This document shows, one piece after another, positions 30,358-39,994 of a DNA stretch of 64,000 bases (the first letter of the stretch is position 1; every line of letters starts with the position of its first letter). Source of the stretch: Candidatus Pantoea persica (GTDB lineage: Bacteria; Pseudomonadota; Gammaproteobacteria; Enterobacterales; Enterobacteriaceae); NCBI RefSeq assembly GCF_013753875.1, contig NZ_SMDS01000016.1:1-64000 (forward strand). The letters are read 5' to 3'. The translations under genes were made by a program, and so were the position numbers. Below the pieces are notes generated by a model. That model did not search any database. It worked only from the letters and a program-made list of their open reading frames with translations, and was not told where the DNA came from.

Positions 30358-31524
30358 TTATGCTGCGCCGCTGTTGCGCTGCAGCAGGCGCCCATGACAA
30401 TGATGGCTGTCGCCAAGTAGACCGACTGCATCCCCCAGTAGCCGATCAGCAGGCCCGCCACCGGGCCGGTGAGCCCCAGCCCCAAATCGAGAAAGGCGGA
30501 GTAGACTCCCAGCGCCGATCCCTGATCTTGACGCGCCACATGCTTGACCGCCTCAACGCTCAGCGCCGGGAATATCAGCGAAAAGCTGCAGCCGGTCAGC
30601 AGCGCGCCGAGCTCCACCAGCACGCTGCTCTCCGCCTGCCAGATGATCAGCAGGCCTGCCGTCCCCAGCAGGAAGGAGACATCGCCACCTTCAGCCCGCC
30701 GAAGCGCGTAATGGCGCGGCTGAAGAGTAGGCGAAACAGCACAAAGCCAAGGCTAAACAGCGACAGCGCAAAGGCGGCGCCGCTCCAGTCGCGGCTGGCG
30801 AAGTAGAGGGTAATAAAGGTGGAGATAACGCCGAAGCCGATGGTGCTGAAGCCGAGCGCGAGGCCGAACAGCCAGACGCGCGAAAAGACGCGGTGAAACG
30901 GAATGCGCTCGCCGTATTGACCGCCACCGCCAGTTTGCGGCTCGCCAGCAGATAACCCAGCATGTCCATCAGTGCCACCAGGCCGGCAAAGCCGCTGATG
31001 CCCATGCCCTGATTCAGCATTATGCCGAGCGGCGCGCCAATCGCCATCGCCAGATAGGTGGCGACGCCGTTCCAGGAGAGCACCCGCGCCGTCTGCAACG
31101 GGCCGACGATATTCATGCCCCACCGCGTCGAGCCGGTGCTGCTGAAGCTCTCGCCGACGCCGAGAAAGAGCCGTCCCACCGCCAGCAACAGCAGGCTGAG
31201 AAGCGGCCAGTCGCGGCACAGCACGGCGACAATCGTCAGCGCACCGCTCATGCCACAGCAGATCGTGCCCAGCATCACCACCCGCTTCGGGCCGAGACGA
31301 TCGGCCAGCCGTCCCGACTATGGGCGGCTCAGCTGCGTGGCGAAATATTGCAGGCTGATCATCAGTCCGGCCATGAACGAGCTGAACCCCAGTGAGTTAT
31401 GCACGAAGCCGGGCAGCACCGCCAGCGGCAGGCCGACAGAGAGGTAGCAAAAGAAGGTGAAGATCAGAACGGAAAGAATACGTTTGTTGAGTTGACCGTC
31501 AGTCAGTACCGCGACATCAGACAT
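30358..31524 (-). pseudogene. MFS transporter (YfcJ/YhhS-like), broken
   Basis: Twelve-helix major facilitator resembling the UPF0226 group of presumed arabinose or glyphosate-type exporters. The start is [23 protein letters not shown] stands for Tyr in ATQLSRP*SGRLADRLGP (31318, the motif-A loop). Frameshifts lie near 30920, 30680 and 30390. A natural TAA can be read at 30358 once frames are joined. Substrate unknown. Confidence 0.78.
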
Positions 31525-31596
31525 GGCAGGCTGGCTTGTAGTGAAAAATAGCCTTCACTATACGCTTAGCCTGCTAACGGGTCGCCTGAATTTTTA

Positions 31597-32412
31597 TCAC
31601 AGGGCGTGACCGAAGTACTGCCGATCAATCACTTCTGCGATCGCGGCGGAGTGTTTCAGTGTGCGGATCTGCGTAAACGGCGCGTCCGCCTGCGGGTAGG
31701 CTTTGCGCAGATAGCCGAGCCACTGCTTAATGCGCGCCACGTGGTAGAGGCGCGGTATCGCTCTGCTTCTCCAGCCGCGTGTACTTCTGCAGCAGCGCCA
31801 CCACCTCAGGCCAAGGCATCGGCGCCTCGTTGTACTTCACCACTCGACTGAGATTGGGTACGTTGAGCGCGCCGCGGCCAATCATTACCGCATCGCAGCC
31901 GGTGATGCGCAGACACGCCTGCGCGCTCTGCCAGTCCCAGATCTCGCCGTTGGCGATCACCGGAATGCGCAGCCGCTGGCGGATCTCGCCAATCGCCTGC
32001 CAGTTGATCGCCTCAGCGCGGTAGCCATCCTCTTTAGTGCGGCCGTGCACCGCCAGCTCGCTGGCACCCGCCTGCTGCACAGCGTCGGCGATCTCTAAGC
32101 AGCGCGCGCTGGAATCCCAGCCGAGCCGCACCTTGACCGTTACCGGCAGGTGCGCCGGCACCGCATCGCTTTCGCGCCGCGGTAGATCAGCTCGAGATCT
32201 TTGAGCAGCTGCAGGCGCACCCGTGTTCCGGCGGGCGTGCGGCTGGCGTTGGGCAGTTCGGGACAGAGGCGGTAGAACGATTTGACCGGCAGCAGCTGAT
32301 CCACCACGCGCAAAAACTCGGTGATGCAGAGGTCATAGTCGTTGACCTCCGTTAGCAGTTCGCGCACCAGCGAATCAAGCACCCCCTCCATCGGGACCAG
32401 CAACACCCGCAT
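31597..32412 (-). pseudogene. dusC: DusC tRNA-dihydrouridine16 synthase, inactive
   Basis: Flavoenzyme that reduces U16 in tRNA. The start [19 protein letters not shown] is clean. An in-frame deletion of about 50 codons near 32190 joins VRLQL to LKDLELIY and removes the catalytic-Cys motif CGCPSK. Frameshifts follow near 32165 and 31750. The end ([31 protein letters not shown], then QYFGHAL) can be followed to the TGA at 31597. It sits four bases after rhlE, a junction not seen in E. coli. Confidence 0.87.
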
Positions 32413-32416
32413 GGCG

Positions 32417-33784
32417 TTACGCTGTTCCGGTTTTCTTCGCTGCCGGACGACGTGGCGGACGTGCGGCGCGGTTGCCCTCGGCAGCCTGGCCCTGACGGCG
32501 CGGCTGCGGAGCGCGCTTGTCGCCCTGCAGACGTTTTTCGCCCTGCGCGCGCGAGGACGGTGCGCCGCCCTGGCCCTGACCGCGGCCACGACCGCCGTGC
32601 GGCTGCTGCTGGCGACCGTTCTGAATCGGCTCCGCCTTGATACTCGGATCCGGCTCATAGCCCGGGATCGCCAAGCGCGGGATTTCGCGCTTCAGCAGAC
32701 GTTCGATGTCGCGCAGCAACTTGTGCTCGTCTACGCAGACCAGCGACAGCGCGGCGCCGGTCGCCGCGGCGCGGCCGGTACGACCGATGCGGTGCACGTA
32801 ATCTTCCGCTACGTTCGGCAGCTCATAGTTCACCACGTGCGGCAGCTCTTCGATATCCAGGCCGCGCGCGGCGATATCGGTAGCGACCAGTACGCGAATA
32901 GCACCGGTTTTAAAGTCCGCCAGCGCGCGGGTGCGGGCACCCTGACTTTTGTTGCCGTGAATGGAGGCGGCGGTGATGCCGTCTTTATTCAGCTGCTCCA
33001 CCAGGTGGTTGGCGCCGTGCTTGGTGCGGGTAAAGACCAGCACCTGCTGCCAGTTGCCTTCGCCAATCAGCTGGGATAAAAGCTCCCGCTTGCGCTTCTT
33101 ATCGACGAAATGCACCTGCTGCGAAACCTGCTCTGAGGCGGTATTGCGGCGCGCTACTTCGACCTGTACCGGGTTGTGCAGCAGCTTTTCTGCAAGCGCC
33201 TTGATCTCGTCGGAGAAGGTCGCGGAGAAGAGCAGGTTCTGGCGCTTCGCCGGCAGCTTCGCCAGCACACAGCGGATATCGTGAATAAAGCCCATGTCGA
33301 GCATGCGGTCCGCTTCATCCAGCACCAGCACTTCGACCTGCGACAGATCGACCGCGTTCTGATGTTCCAAATCGAGCAGACGGCCCGGCGTGGCAATCAG
33401 AATATCGACGCCGCCGCGCAGCTTTATCATCTGCGGGTTGATGCTGGTGCCGCCAAACACTACCAGCGAGCGCAGCGACAGGTATTTGCTGTAGTCGCTG
33501 ACGTTTTCGCCCACCTGCGCCGCGAGTTCGCGCGTCGGCGTCAGGATCAGTGCGCGTACCGGGCGACGGCCGAGTCCCGTTGCGGGCTGCGAAGAGAGCT
33601 TCTGCAACAGCGGCAGAGTAAAGCCGGCGGTCTTGCCGGTGCCGGTCTGGGCGCTGGCCAGCAGGTCGCGGCCGGAGAGCACTACCGGAATCGCCTGCTG
33701 CTGCACAGGTGTAGGTTCGCGATAGCCCTGTTCGGCGATCGCGCGCAAAATATCGGCACTCAGGCCGAGAGAGTCGAATGACAT
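32417..33784 (-). CDS. rhlE: RhlE DEAD-box RNA helicase
   Basis: ATP-dependent RNA helicase that works in ribosome assembly and cold adaptation. 455 residues. The Q motif is at the N-terminus ([17 protein letters not shown]), motif I is AQTGTGKT, then [12 protein letters not shown] (VLDEADRML), SAT, and HRIGRTGR. The basic, Gly/Arg/Gln-rich tail (about residues 390-455) is typical. Complete and undamaged. Confidence 0.95.
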   Translation of the reverse strand: MSFDSLGLSADILRAIAEQGYREPTPVQQQAIPVVLSGRDLLASAQTGTGKTAGFTLPLLQKLSSQPATGLGRRPVRALILTPTRELAAQVGENVSDYSKYLSLRSLVVFGGTSINPQMIKLRGGVDILIATPGRLLDLEHQNAVDLSQVEVLVLDEADRMLDMGFIHDIRCVLAKLPAKRQNLLFSATFSDEIKALAEKLLHNPVQVEVARRNTASEQVSQQVHFVDKKRKRELLSQLIGEGNWQQVLVFTRTKHGANHLVEQLNKDGITAASIHGNKSQGARTRALADFKTGAIRVLVATDIAARGLDIEELPHVVNYELPNVAEDYVHRIGRTGRAAATGAALSLVCVDEHKLLRDIERLLKREIPRLAIPGYEPDPSIKAEPIQNGRQQQPHGGRGRGQGQGGAPSSRAQGEKRLQGDKRAPQPRRQGQAAEGNRAARPPRRPAAKKTGTA

Positions 33785-33969
33785 TAAGTGTGTTACTCCG
33801 GCCCACCCTGACCGCGTTGAACGGTGTAGTTTTCAAAGTGGAAAGTGACGCCAGCCTGCGGCTAACGTGTGAAAAGGGCATAAACTACGATGCGTAAGCC
33901 CGGCAGTATAGCAGCTTTCTCCGCAGGGTGCGAGAAAGGCGAAAATAAGCGGGCGGTGCCTGCTCCAGA

Positions 33970-33994
33970 AAGCAGAAGGCCACCCGAAGGTGGC
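33970..33994 (-). terminator. Terminator downstream of ybhQ
   Basis: On the minus strand, the stem GCCACC/GGTGGC is closed by a TTCG tetraloop and followed by CTTCTGCTTTC, 20 bases after the ybhQ stop. It separates ybhQ from rhlE transcription. Confidence 0.6.
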
Positions 33995-34014
33995 GTTGTT
34001 TATCGCGCTGACAG

Positions 34015-34407
34015 TTAGCTGCGCTTCTTCTCGATGCGTACCGCCGGCTCTTTCGCCAGCAGTGAGACCAGCGCCGGCCCCACCAACATCACCATGCCGA
34101 GACAGCCAAGCAGCAGCGCATAGTGCACAAAGCGCGAGACCAGAAACAGCGTCATCATCGCCGCGCCAAAGTAGTAGGTGGTAGTCGCCTCTTCTAGATA
34201 ATCACCGATGCTGCGCAAACGAACACTATGCTGCAGGACCAGCATGGCAATAAACACCACGGCATAGGCGGCTACCAGCGTGCTGCACACATCGGTCAGG
34301 GCGCGATGCTCCCAGCCCCAGACCAGCGCGGCAATAACCAGCGCGTGCATGGCAATATGCACGCAGGTTTGTCCGGTGATAATTTGAACACGATTAGACC
34401 ATTTCAT
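34015..34407 (-). CDS. ybhQ: YbhQ inner-membrane protein
   Basis: 130-residue protein with four predicted membrane helices (around residues 15-30, 43-62, 80-97 and 100-118) and a charged C-terminus (SLLAKEPAVRIEKKR). MKWSNRVQIITGQTC and EEATTTYYFGAAM match E. coli YbhQ. The start at 34407 follows GGAGAAGAG. The function is not known. Intact, between dead ybhP and intact rhlE. Confidence 0.85.
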   Translation of the reverse strand: MKWSNRVQIITGQTCVHIAMHALVIAALVWGWEHRALTDVCSTLVAAYAVVFIAMLVLQHSVRLRSIGDYLEEATTTYYFGAAMMTLFLVSRFVHYALLLGCLGMVMLVGPALVSLLAKEPAVRIEKKRS

Positions 34408-34586
34408 TCTCTTCTCCTGGCAGACCCAACAGGTCGCCCAAGTGCAACCCGCACAGGCCGGAAACGGTTTCCTCAATGTAAAGCAATTTTCGGATAACGC
34501 CCTAAATTTCCATCCTTGTCCGCACCCGTTTGTGACAAAGACTATACTTTACTTTTGTTGCTGATGAAAAGGAGTGCGTCGAGAGT

Positions 34587-34953
34587 ATGCCACAAACTAA
34601 GCAAGGATTTTCCTTTAAAGTCCTGACGATCAATACCCACAAGGGATTACCACTTTCAACCTTCGCTTCATCCTGCCGGAACTGCGTGAAGCGGTACGCG
34701 CCACCTCGGCGGACATCGTTTCCCTGCAGGAGGTAATGGACACGCACGCTATTCATCCCCTGCATCCATGAGAACTGGTCCAACACACCGCACTACGAAT
34801 GTGGAACGATTTCGCCTACGGGCGCAACGCTGTTTATCCGGAAGGACACTATGGGAACGCGATTTTGTCACGGTTTCCCATTCTGGAATATGAAAATCGT
34901 GATATTTCTGTGGCCGACAGCGAAAACCGCGGCATGCTGCACTGCAAAAAATG
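34587..34953 (+). pseudogene. ybhP: YbhP endonuclease/phosphatase-family protein, truncated
   Basis: EEP-fold (endonuclease/exonuclease/phosphatase) protein. The start [20 protein letters not shown] is clean, then frames shift after HKG and again near 34740. A small deletion near 34798 follows. Readable parts are [24 protein letters not shown] and [22 protein letters not shown]. At [10 protein letters not shown] (about residue 120 of 250) the sequence crosses into clsB. Confidence 0.85.
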
Positions 34954-36062
34954 GCAAAGCGTTTTTCCCGCTCGTCTTTGGCTCGATTCAGCGCGCCGAA
35001 CGCAGCGTGCTGCTGGAGACCTTTATCCTGTTCGAGGATGAGGTCGGCAAAGCATTGCATCGCGAGCTGCTGGCCGCCGCGCAGCGCGGCGTAAAGATTG
35101 AGGTGATGGTGGACGGCTACGGCTCGCCCGACCGCTTAGTCAACAGCCTGACGGCCGAAGCGGTGCGCTTTATCTATTACGATCCGCGTCCGCTGGTGAT
35201 AGGTATGCACACCAACATTCTTCGCCGCCTGCACTGCAAAACCGTGGTGGTGGATGACGTCATCGCCTTTGTCGGCGGCATCAACTTTTCCGCCGAGCAC
35301 AACACCAGCTACGGCCCGGAGGCCAAGCAGGACTATGCGGTAGAGGTAAAAGGGCCGATTGTGGCAGATATCACCGCCTATGTGCGTCAGGCGATGGGCA
35401 GCAAAGCGGTGACGCGGCGCTGGTGGGGCGGCCGTTCGCACCGCCCTGCCGTCAACGCGCAGGTGCTCTATGTCTATCGCAATAATGACGATCATCGTGA
35501 CGATATCGAAAAACACTATCTCGATATGCTGAGCACCGCGAATGAGGATGTGATTATCGCCAACGCCTACTTTTTCCCCGGTTACCGGCTGCTGCGCGAG
35601 ATGCGTTCGGCGGCACAGCGCGGCGTGCGGGTCAGGCTGATTGTGCAGGGCGAGCCGGATATGCCGATTGTCAAATTGGGCGCGAAGATGCTCTATAACT
35701 ACCTGGTGGATGCGGGCGTCGAGGTCTACGAGTACATCCGGCGGCCGCTGCACGGCAAAGTGGCGGTGTAGGATGGGCAGAGGTCCACCGTCGGCTCCAG
35801 CGATCTCGATCCGCTGAGCCTGTCGCTTAACCTTGAAGCCAACCTGATTATCTATGACCGCGACTTCAACCAGACACTGCGCGATAACCTTGAGGGACTG
35901 CTGGCGCGCGACTGTCCGCCTGCCGCCGCGCACTTGGTGGCAGCTGACGAAAAGCATGTTGGTTTTCCACTTTTTACGCAATTCCCTGGCGATCGCTGGC
36001 TGCCCGCGCACACGCCGCTGATTGCGCAGGTCGATCTTATTCTGCCGCTGCTGCTGGCGTAG
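34950..36062 (+). pseudogene. clsB: ClsB cardiolipin synthase, amber-interrupted and 5'-fused
   Basis: Phospholipase-D-type cardiolipin/phosphatidylglycerol synthase. The native start and the first few codons were lost in the fusion to ybhP. From [19 protein letters not shown] onward the frame is clean for 270 codons, including HKD motif 1 (LHCKTVVVDDVIAFVGG). HKD motif 2 reads HGKVAV*D: a TAG at 35769 falls just before its Asp. The rest (DLDPLSLSLNLEANLI) follows in frame to 36062. An upstream open frame beginning at 34851 could supply a chimeric N-terminus. The final 30 codons and the 80 bases after them may include ybhN remains, but this is uncertain. Confidence 0.85.
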
Positions 36063-36149
36063 TGCTCTATCTGGTGCTAGAGAGCCGCGCGAAACACCTG
36101 CGGGCGAAGAACGAGCGCAAGCTGCAAAAGAACGCCTGACTGAGAGAAA

Positions 36150-36186
36150 GAGAGATAAAGACTGTCCCGCCAGCGCGGCGGGACAG
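36150..36186 (-). terminator. Rho-independent terminator of ybhL
   Basis: On the minus strand, the ten-base stem CTGTCCCGCC/GGCGGGACAG with a five-base loop is followed by TCTTTATCTCTCTTTC, 14 bases after the ybhL stop. Confidence 0.8.
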
Positions 36187-36199
36187 CACCGCGGGTGAA

Positions 36200-36901
36200 T
36201 CAGCGGCGGTTGCCGAAAATGCGCAGCAGCATCAGGAACAGGTTGATAAAGTCGAGATAGAGCTTCAGCGCGCCCATGATCGAATAGCGGCGCAGCGATT
36301 CGCAGATCGCGCAGGTCGATCTGCTCGCCCATCTGACGCAGCTGCTGAGTGTCATAGGCGGTCAGTCCCACAAACGCCACCACGCCGATATAGGTAATCG
36401 CCCACATCAGCGCCGGGCTTTTCAGCCAGAAGTTCACCAGTGACGCCAGCACAATGCCGATCAGCGAAACAGCAGGCTGCCGAAGCGGCTCAGGTCGCGC
36501 TTGGTGGTGTAGCCGTAAAAGCTCATTGCACCAAACATCCCTGCCGTCACAAAGAAGGTGCTGGCTATAGAGTTGAGGGTATAGGCGAGAAAGATGCTAG
36601 CCATCGTCAGCCCGGTCAGCACCGAATAGAGCATAAACAGGCCGGTCGCCAGCTCGCCGCTCAGGCGATGCACCAGGCCAGAGAGCACGAACACCACCGC
36701 CAGCTGCGCGATAATCAGGCCTAAGAAGGTCATGCGGTTGGAGAAGATAAAGAACATGATGCGTTCGTTGCCGGCCGCGTACCAGGAGACAAAGGAGGTC
36801 AGCAGCAGACCGCAAGTCATCCAGCCGTAAACCTGCACCATAAAAGTCTGCAGCCCGCTGACGGGCTGCACGAGAAAGTCGTTGCGTGGATATCGATCCA
36901 T
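36200..36901 (-). pseudogene. ybhL: YbhL, Bax-inhibitor-1 family membrane protein, frameshifted
   Basis: Seven-helix UPF0005/BI-1 protein, possibly a calcium leak channel by family analogy. Start MDRYPRNDFLVQPVSGLQTF at 36901. The clean run ends at SRFGSLLF (36461). After a frameshift it continues as IGIVLASLVNFWLKSPALMW to DLRD, where a second frameshift (about 36300) precedes the conserved end (LYLDFINLFLMLLRIFGNRR). There are two indels and no stop codons. Confidence 0.87.
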
Positions 36902-36913
36902 GATGCACCTCAT

Positions 36914-37462
36914 GTGAGTGAACAGGCGTCGGCAAGCCGACGGTCAGCCTTTATCTACGACGGCAACACCAAAGACGCGCGGCTGATGGGCGTGGAGTAT
37001 ATTATCAGCGCGCGGCTCTACCAGACGCTGCCGCCGGAAGAGAAGAAGCTGTGGCACAGCCACGACTATGAGGTGAAATCGGGCACGCTGATTGCGCCTA
37101 GTCTGCCGCAGGCGGCCAATCACGCCCTGATAGCGCGCATCGCCAATACCTACGGCAAAACCTGGCACACCGACCGCGATAAGACGCTGCCGCTCCGAAT
37201 TCCGGCGCTGATGATGGGCTTTACCGCCGACGGGCAGCTCGATAATCGCCTGCTGGCGGATCACGATAAGCGCTTCGATATCGACAGCCGCAAAATCCGG
37301 GCGTCGCGCGCCGATATCGTCACACAACCGGTGCTGCCGGGGGCCAACGCCTGGCAGCGCGGCGAGGTTATTCAGCTAAAACGCGTTTCCGGCGGCGGCG
37401 AGCACGCCCACGGCCATACCCACTTCAGGCCGGCGGAGCAACTCAGCAAGCCTCAATCCTAG
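36914..37462 (+). CDS. DUF1264 (oil-body-associated-like) protein, 5' truncated
   Basis: From residue 13 the protein matches DUF1264: YDGNTKDARLMGVEYIISAR, EKKLWHSHDYEVKSGTLIAP, TYGKTWHTDRDKTLPL, LMMGFTADGQLDNRLL. Real members have an extra 40 or so residues at the N-terminus (metal-ligand-like HFCxHL region), here replaced by a short unrelated stretch from a GTG at 36914, just beside the ybhL start. The remainder is open for 182 codons, which is unusual in this window. The function of the family is unknown. It may be translated but incomplete. Confidence 0.65.
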   Translation: MSEQASASRRSAFIYDGNTKDARLMGVEYIISARLYQTLPPEEKKLWHSHDYEVKSGTLIAPSLPQAANHALIARIANTYGKTWHTDRDKTLPLRIPALMMGFTADGQLDNRLLADHDKRFDIDSRKIRASRADIVTQPVLPGANAWQRGEVIQLKRVSGGGEHAHGHTHFRPAEQLSKPQS

Positions 37463-37892
37463 CGCTGCGCCGCCTGATGGTCGCTGCCGCGGGCGTCGAC
37501 CCAGCGGTCGCCTCGCGCTTCCAGAGGGGGGCGCGGGTTCTAAGGTAGTCCATAATAAACTCCGCGGCGGCGAAGGCGCTGCCGCGGTGCGCGCTGGTAA
37601 CGCCGACGAACACGATCTCATCGCCGGGAAACAGCTCGCCGATGCGGTGAATGACGCTGACGCGCTGTAGCGGCCAGCGGCTGCGCGCCTCGTCGACGAT
37701 CGCCTGCAGCGCCTTCTCCGTCATGCCCGGATAGTGTTCCAGCGTCAGCGCGGCGACGCTGTCGCCGAGGTTGTGATTGCGCACCTTGCCGGTAAAGGTC
37801 ACCACCGCACCGTCGGCGTCGGAGGTGGAGAGCCAGGCGTATTCGTCCGCCATGCTGAAGGGGGCCGCGCCGACGCAGATCTGCGTTGCCAT
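37443..37892 (-). pseudogene. moaE: MoaE molybdopterin synthase large subunit, altered C-terminus
   Basis: Catalytic subunit of molybdopterin synthase. Residues 1-125 are clean, including the active-site lysines in TRAPLWKREAT. At KREAT a deletion of about ten bases between short GGCGAC repeats shifts the frame. The ancestral tail (GDRWVDARGSDHQ) is replaced by 24 unrelated residues, ending at 37443 rather than 37459. The enzyme might fold, but its partner MoaD and the rest of the pathway are damaged. Confidence 0.8.
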
Positions 37893-37893
37893 C

Positions 37894-38112
37894 TCAGCCT
37901 CCCGTCATCGACGGAAAGAACGCCACGTCATCGCCCACCTGCAGCGGATGGGTCATAGGTACCAGCGTCTGATTGACGGCAGCCAGCAGCTTGCCGGCGT
38001 CGAGCGCCAGCGCGCTGCGCAGCGTCGCCATGTAGGGAAAGCTGTCGGGCATCTCTAGCGCGCTGGTGCCGACCAGCTCGCGCACCTGCGCGAAAAACAG
38101 CACCTTAATTAT
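37894..38112 (-). pseudogene. moaD: MoaD molybdopterin synthase sulfur carrier, start lost and shortened
   Basis: Ubiquitin-like sulfur carrier ending in the essential Gly-Gly (FFPSMTGG). The expected ATG (ATG ATT AAG GTG CTG) reads ATA at 38110-38112. A GTG three codons on could serve. Near 38000 about nine codons are missing in frame (ATLRSALALDAGKLL). The ORF is otherwise open. It overlaps the moaC stop, which shares the mutated base. Confidence 0.8.
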
Positions 38113-38340
38113 GTCTCACCGCCTGGAAGTCGCCGGACTTGCCGTCGCTTTTGCTCAGCAGGCGCAGCTGATCGACCACGATATCCTTCTGCACCGCTTT
38201 GCACATGTCGTAGATGGTCAGGGCCGCCACCGACGCGGCGGTCAGCGCCTCCATCTCGATGCCAGTCTTGCCGCTCAGGCGGCAGAGCGAGATGATGCGC
38301 ATGCGCTGGTGCTCCGGCTCGGCTACCAGATTCACTTCAT
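38107..38340 (-). pseudogene. moaC: MoaC cyclic pyranopterin monophosphate synthase, C-terminal half
   Basis: Only about 78 residues remain ([49 protein letters not shown]). The N-terminal 75 or so residues with part of the active site are deleted, and the break joins moaB out of frame. Downstream of the join the frame is clean to its TAA at 38107. Confidence 0.83.
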
Positions 38341-38709
38341 CGAGTCGGGCAGAGTGAAGATCAGCGTGCCATTGGCAATGCCGGCGACGGCGCGCGACTG
38401 CAGCGTCGAGCCGCCGATATCCTCAAAAGAGAACATGCGGAACAGCTCGCCGAAACCCTCGATTTCGCGATCGAACAGCGGCTGCAGCGCTTCCGGCGTC
38501 ACGTTTTTCGCATTGAAGCCGGTGCCACCGTTAACGATCGCCACCTGCACATCCTCGCCGACGATGGCGTGATCGACCACCACATGGCCCGCCTCGCGCG
38601 CTGCGGCGCGCAGGTAGTCGCCGGAGGTGTCGTTGCTGGCATCGCGCCCGTCGGAAACGGTCAGCACCGCAACGTTAACCGGCATAAATTCAGCCGTAGA
38701 TTTGCCCAT
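38332..38709 (-). pseudogene. moaB: MoaB, truncated and fused to moaC
   Basis: MogA/MoaB-fold protein of molybdenum cofactor biosynthesis. The start is clean (VAVLTVSDGRDASNDTSGDY). About 15 codons are missing in frame near 38560 (AIVGEDVQVAIVNGGTG). The last 45 codons are replaced by the moaC junction after LIFTLPDS. The molybdopterin-binding GGTG motif remains. Confidence 0.83.
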
Positions 38710-38725
38710 TTGCTCGCTCCTGAGA

Positions 38726-39693
38726 TTATCCGCCGATAAAAGAAAGGTTCTGCGTAATGCCGGTGTTGCACTGGTGCAGGAAGTGAGTCTGCTTTTTCTC
38801 GCCCAGGCTGCGGGCGATGCGCGCCTGCAGCGCCGCCTGCTGGTCGTCAGAGGCGAGCAGATCGCGCAGTGGCACGCCGCCGTCGCCGAACAGGCAGAGA
38901 TGCAGGTTGCCGTGCGCCGGGACGCGCAGCCGGTTGCAGCTGGCGCAGAAGTCGCGCAAATAGAGCATAATCAGGCCGATTTCGCCTACATAGTCGGGGT
39001 GGTAAAACCTGCGCCGGGCCGTCGCTGCGGCCGCTTTCACGGCGCTGCCAGCCCTGCGCCACCAGCTGATCGCGGATCACCGCACCGGAGACGTGCTGCT
39101 GGCGAAACTGCACCCCGCCCTCGCCCGTCCCCATCAGCTCGATAAAGCGCAGCTGAATCGGACGGGTGCGGATCCAGTCGAGGAAGGTTTGCAGGCTGCG
39201 GCTGTTGAGGTCGCGCATCAGCACGCTGTTGACCTTGACCTGCTGAAAGCCGGCGTCGATGCCTGCCATCACCTGATGGAACTTGTCCTGGCCGGTAATG
39301 GCGTGGAACCGGCGGGCGTCAAGACTGCCTACGCTGACGTTGAGCGCGGTGAGGCCGGCGTCGCGCCAGGCGGCGACGTCACGAGCCGATAGCCGTTGGT
39401 GGTCACGGTGATATGGCGAATGGCGCGATTTTCCCGCATGGCGGCGATAATATCGGTAAAATCACGGCGCAGCGACGGCTCGCCGCCGGTCAGGCGTACC
39501 TTTTCGGTGCCCGCCGCCGCGAAGGCGCGCGTGACGCGTCGAATCTCATCGAGCGAGAGGAAACTTTTGTTGCGCACGCTCTACGGCTTGTAGCCGTCGA
39601 GCAGGCAGTAGGTGCAGCGGAAGTTACAGACATCCGTGACCGAGAGACGCAGGTAGTAAACGGACGTGCAAATACATCAGTAAATTGTGACAC
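38726..39693 (-). pseudogene. moaA: MoaA GTP 3',8-cyclase, broken
   Basis: Radical-SAM enzyme that starts molybdenum cofactor synthesis. The GTG start ([12 protein letters not shown]) at 39693 is followed by a one-base loss. The radical-SAM motif (VCNFRCTYC) lies in the next frame, with a TAG four codons after LLDGYKP. A frameshift near 39370 and another near 39020 follow. The end with the second Fe-S site (FCASCNRLR) and the GG C-terminus ([10 protein letters not shown]) is clean. Confidence 0.88.
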
Positions 39694-39900
39694 CAGAACA
39701 CCTTTCCAAGTACAGGAGATGCAGGCATTTCTTTCTGCACCCCAGCAGCGCGTTGGCTGTGGCCTGAATCCCCTATCGTTTGACTTAGGCATTCTGGCTT
39801 TGAGTGTATGTCGCCCATATGGACGACATGGTTGGCAAATGGTAGCGCGAAATCTGCCGCTCTGCCATCACCTAATTTCGCTATACATGATGATATATAA
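39694..39900 (-). promoter_or_regulatory. moaA leader, possible molybdenum-cofactor riboswitch
   Basis: In E. coli the moaA leader carries a Moco-sensing RNA. Here the same position has about 200 non-coding bases with a hairpin near the start codon (TGCAG/CTGCA around a ten-base loop, 39719-39740) and further dyads (CCATATGG near 39819). I could not match the riboswitch consensus base by base, so this is a positional call. Confidence 0.3.
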
Positions 39901-39994
39901 CACATTTCCGCGGCATTCCGCGGCAGTAGGGTTAACATAGCCCGCTGAACCTGACGCCGGATCGGCGCGTCGACAGCGGGTGTAAAGAGGAAGC

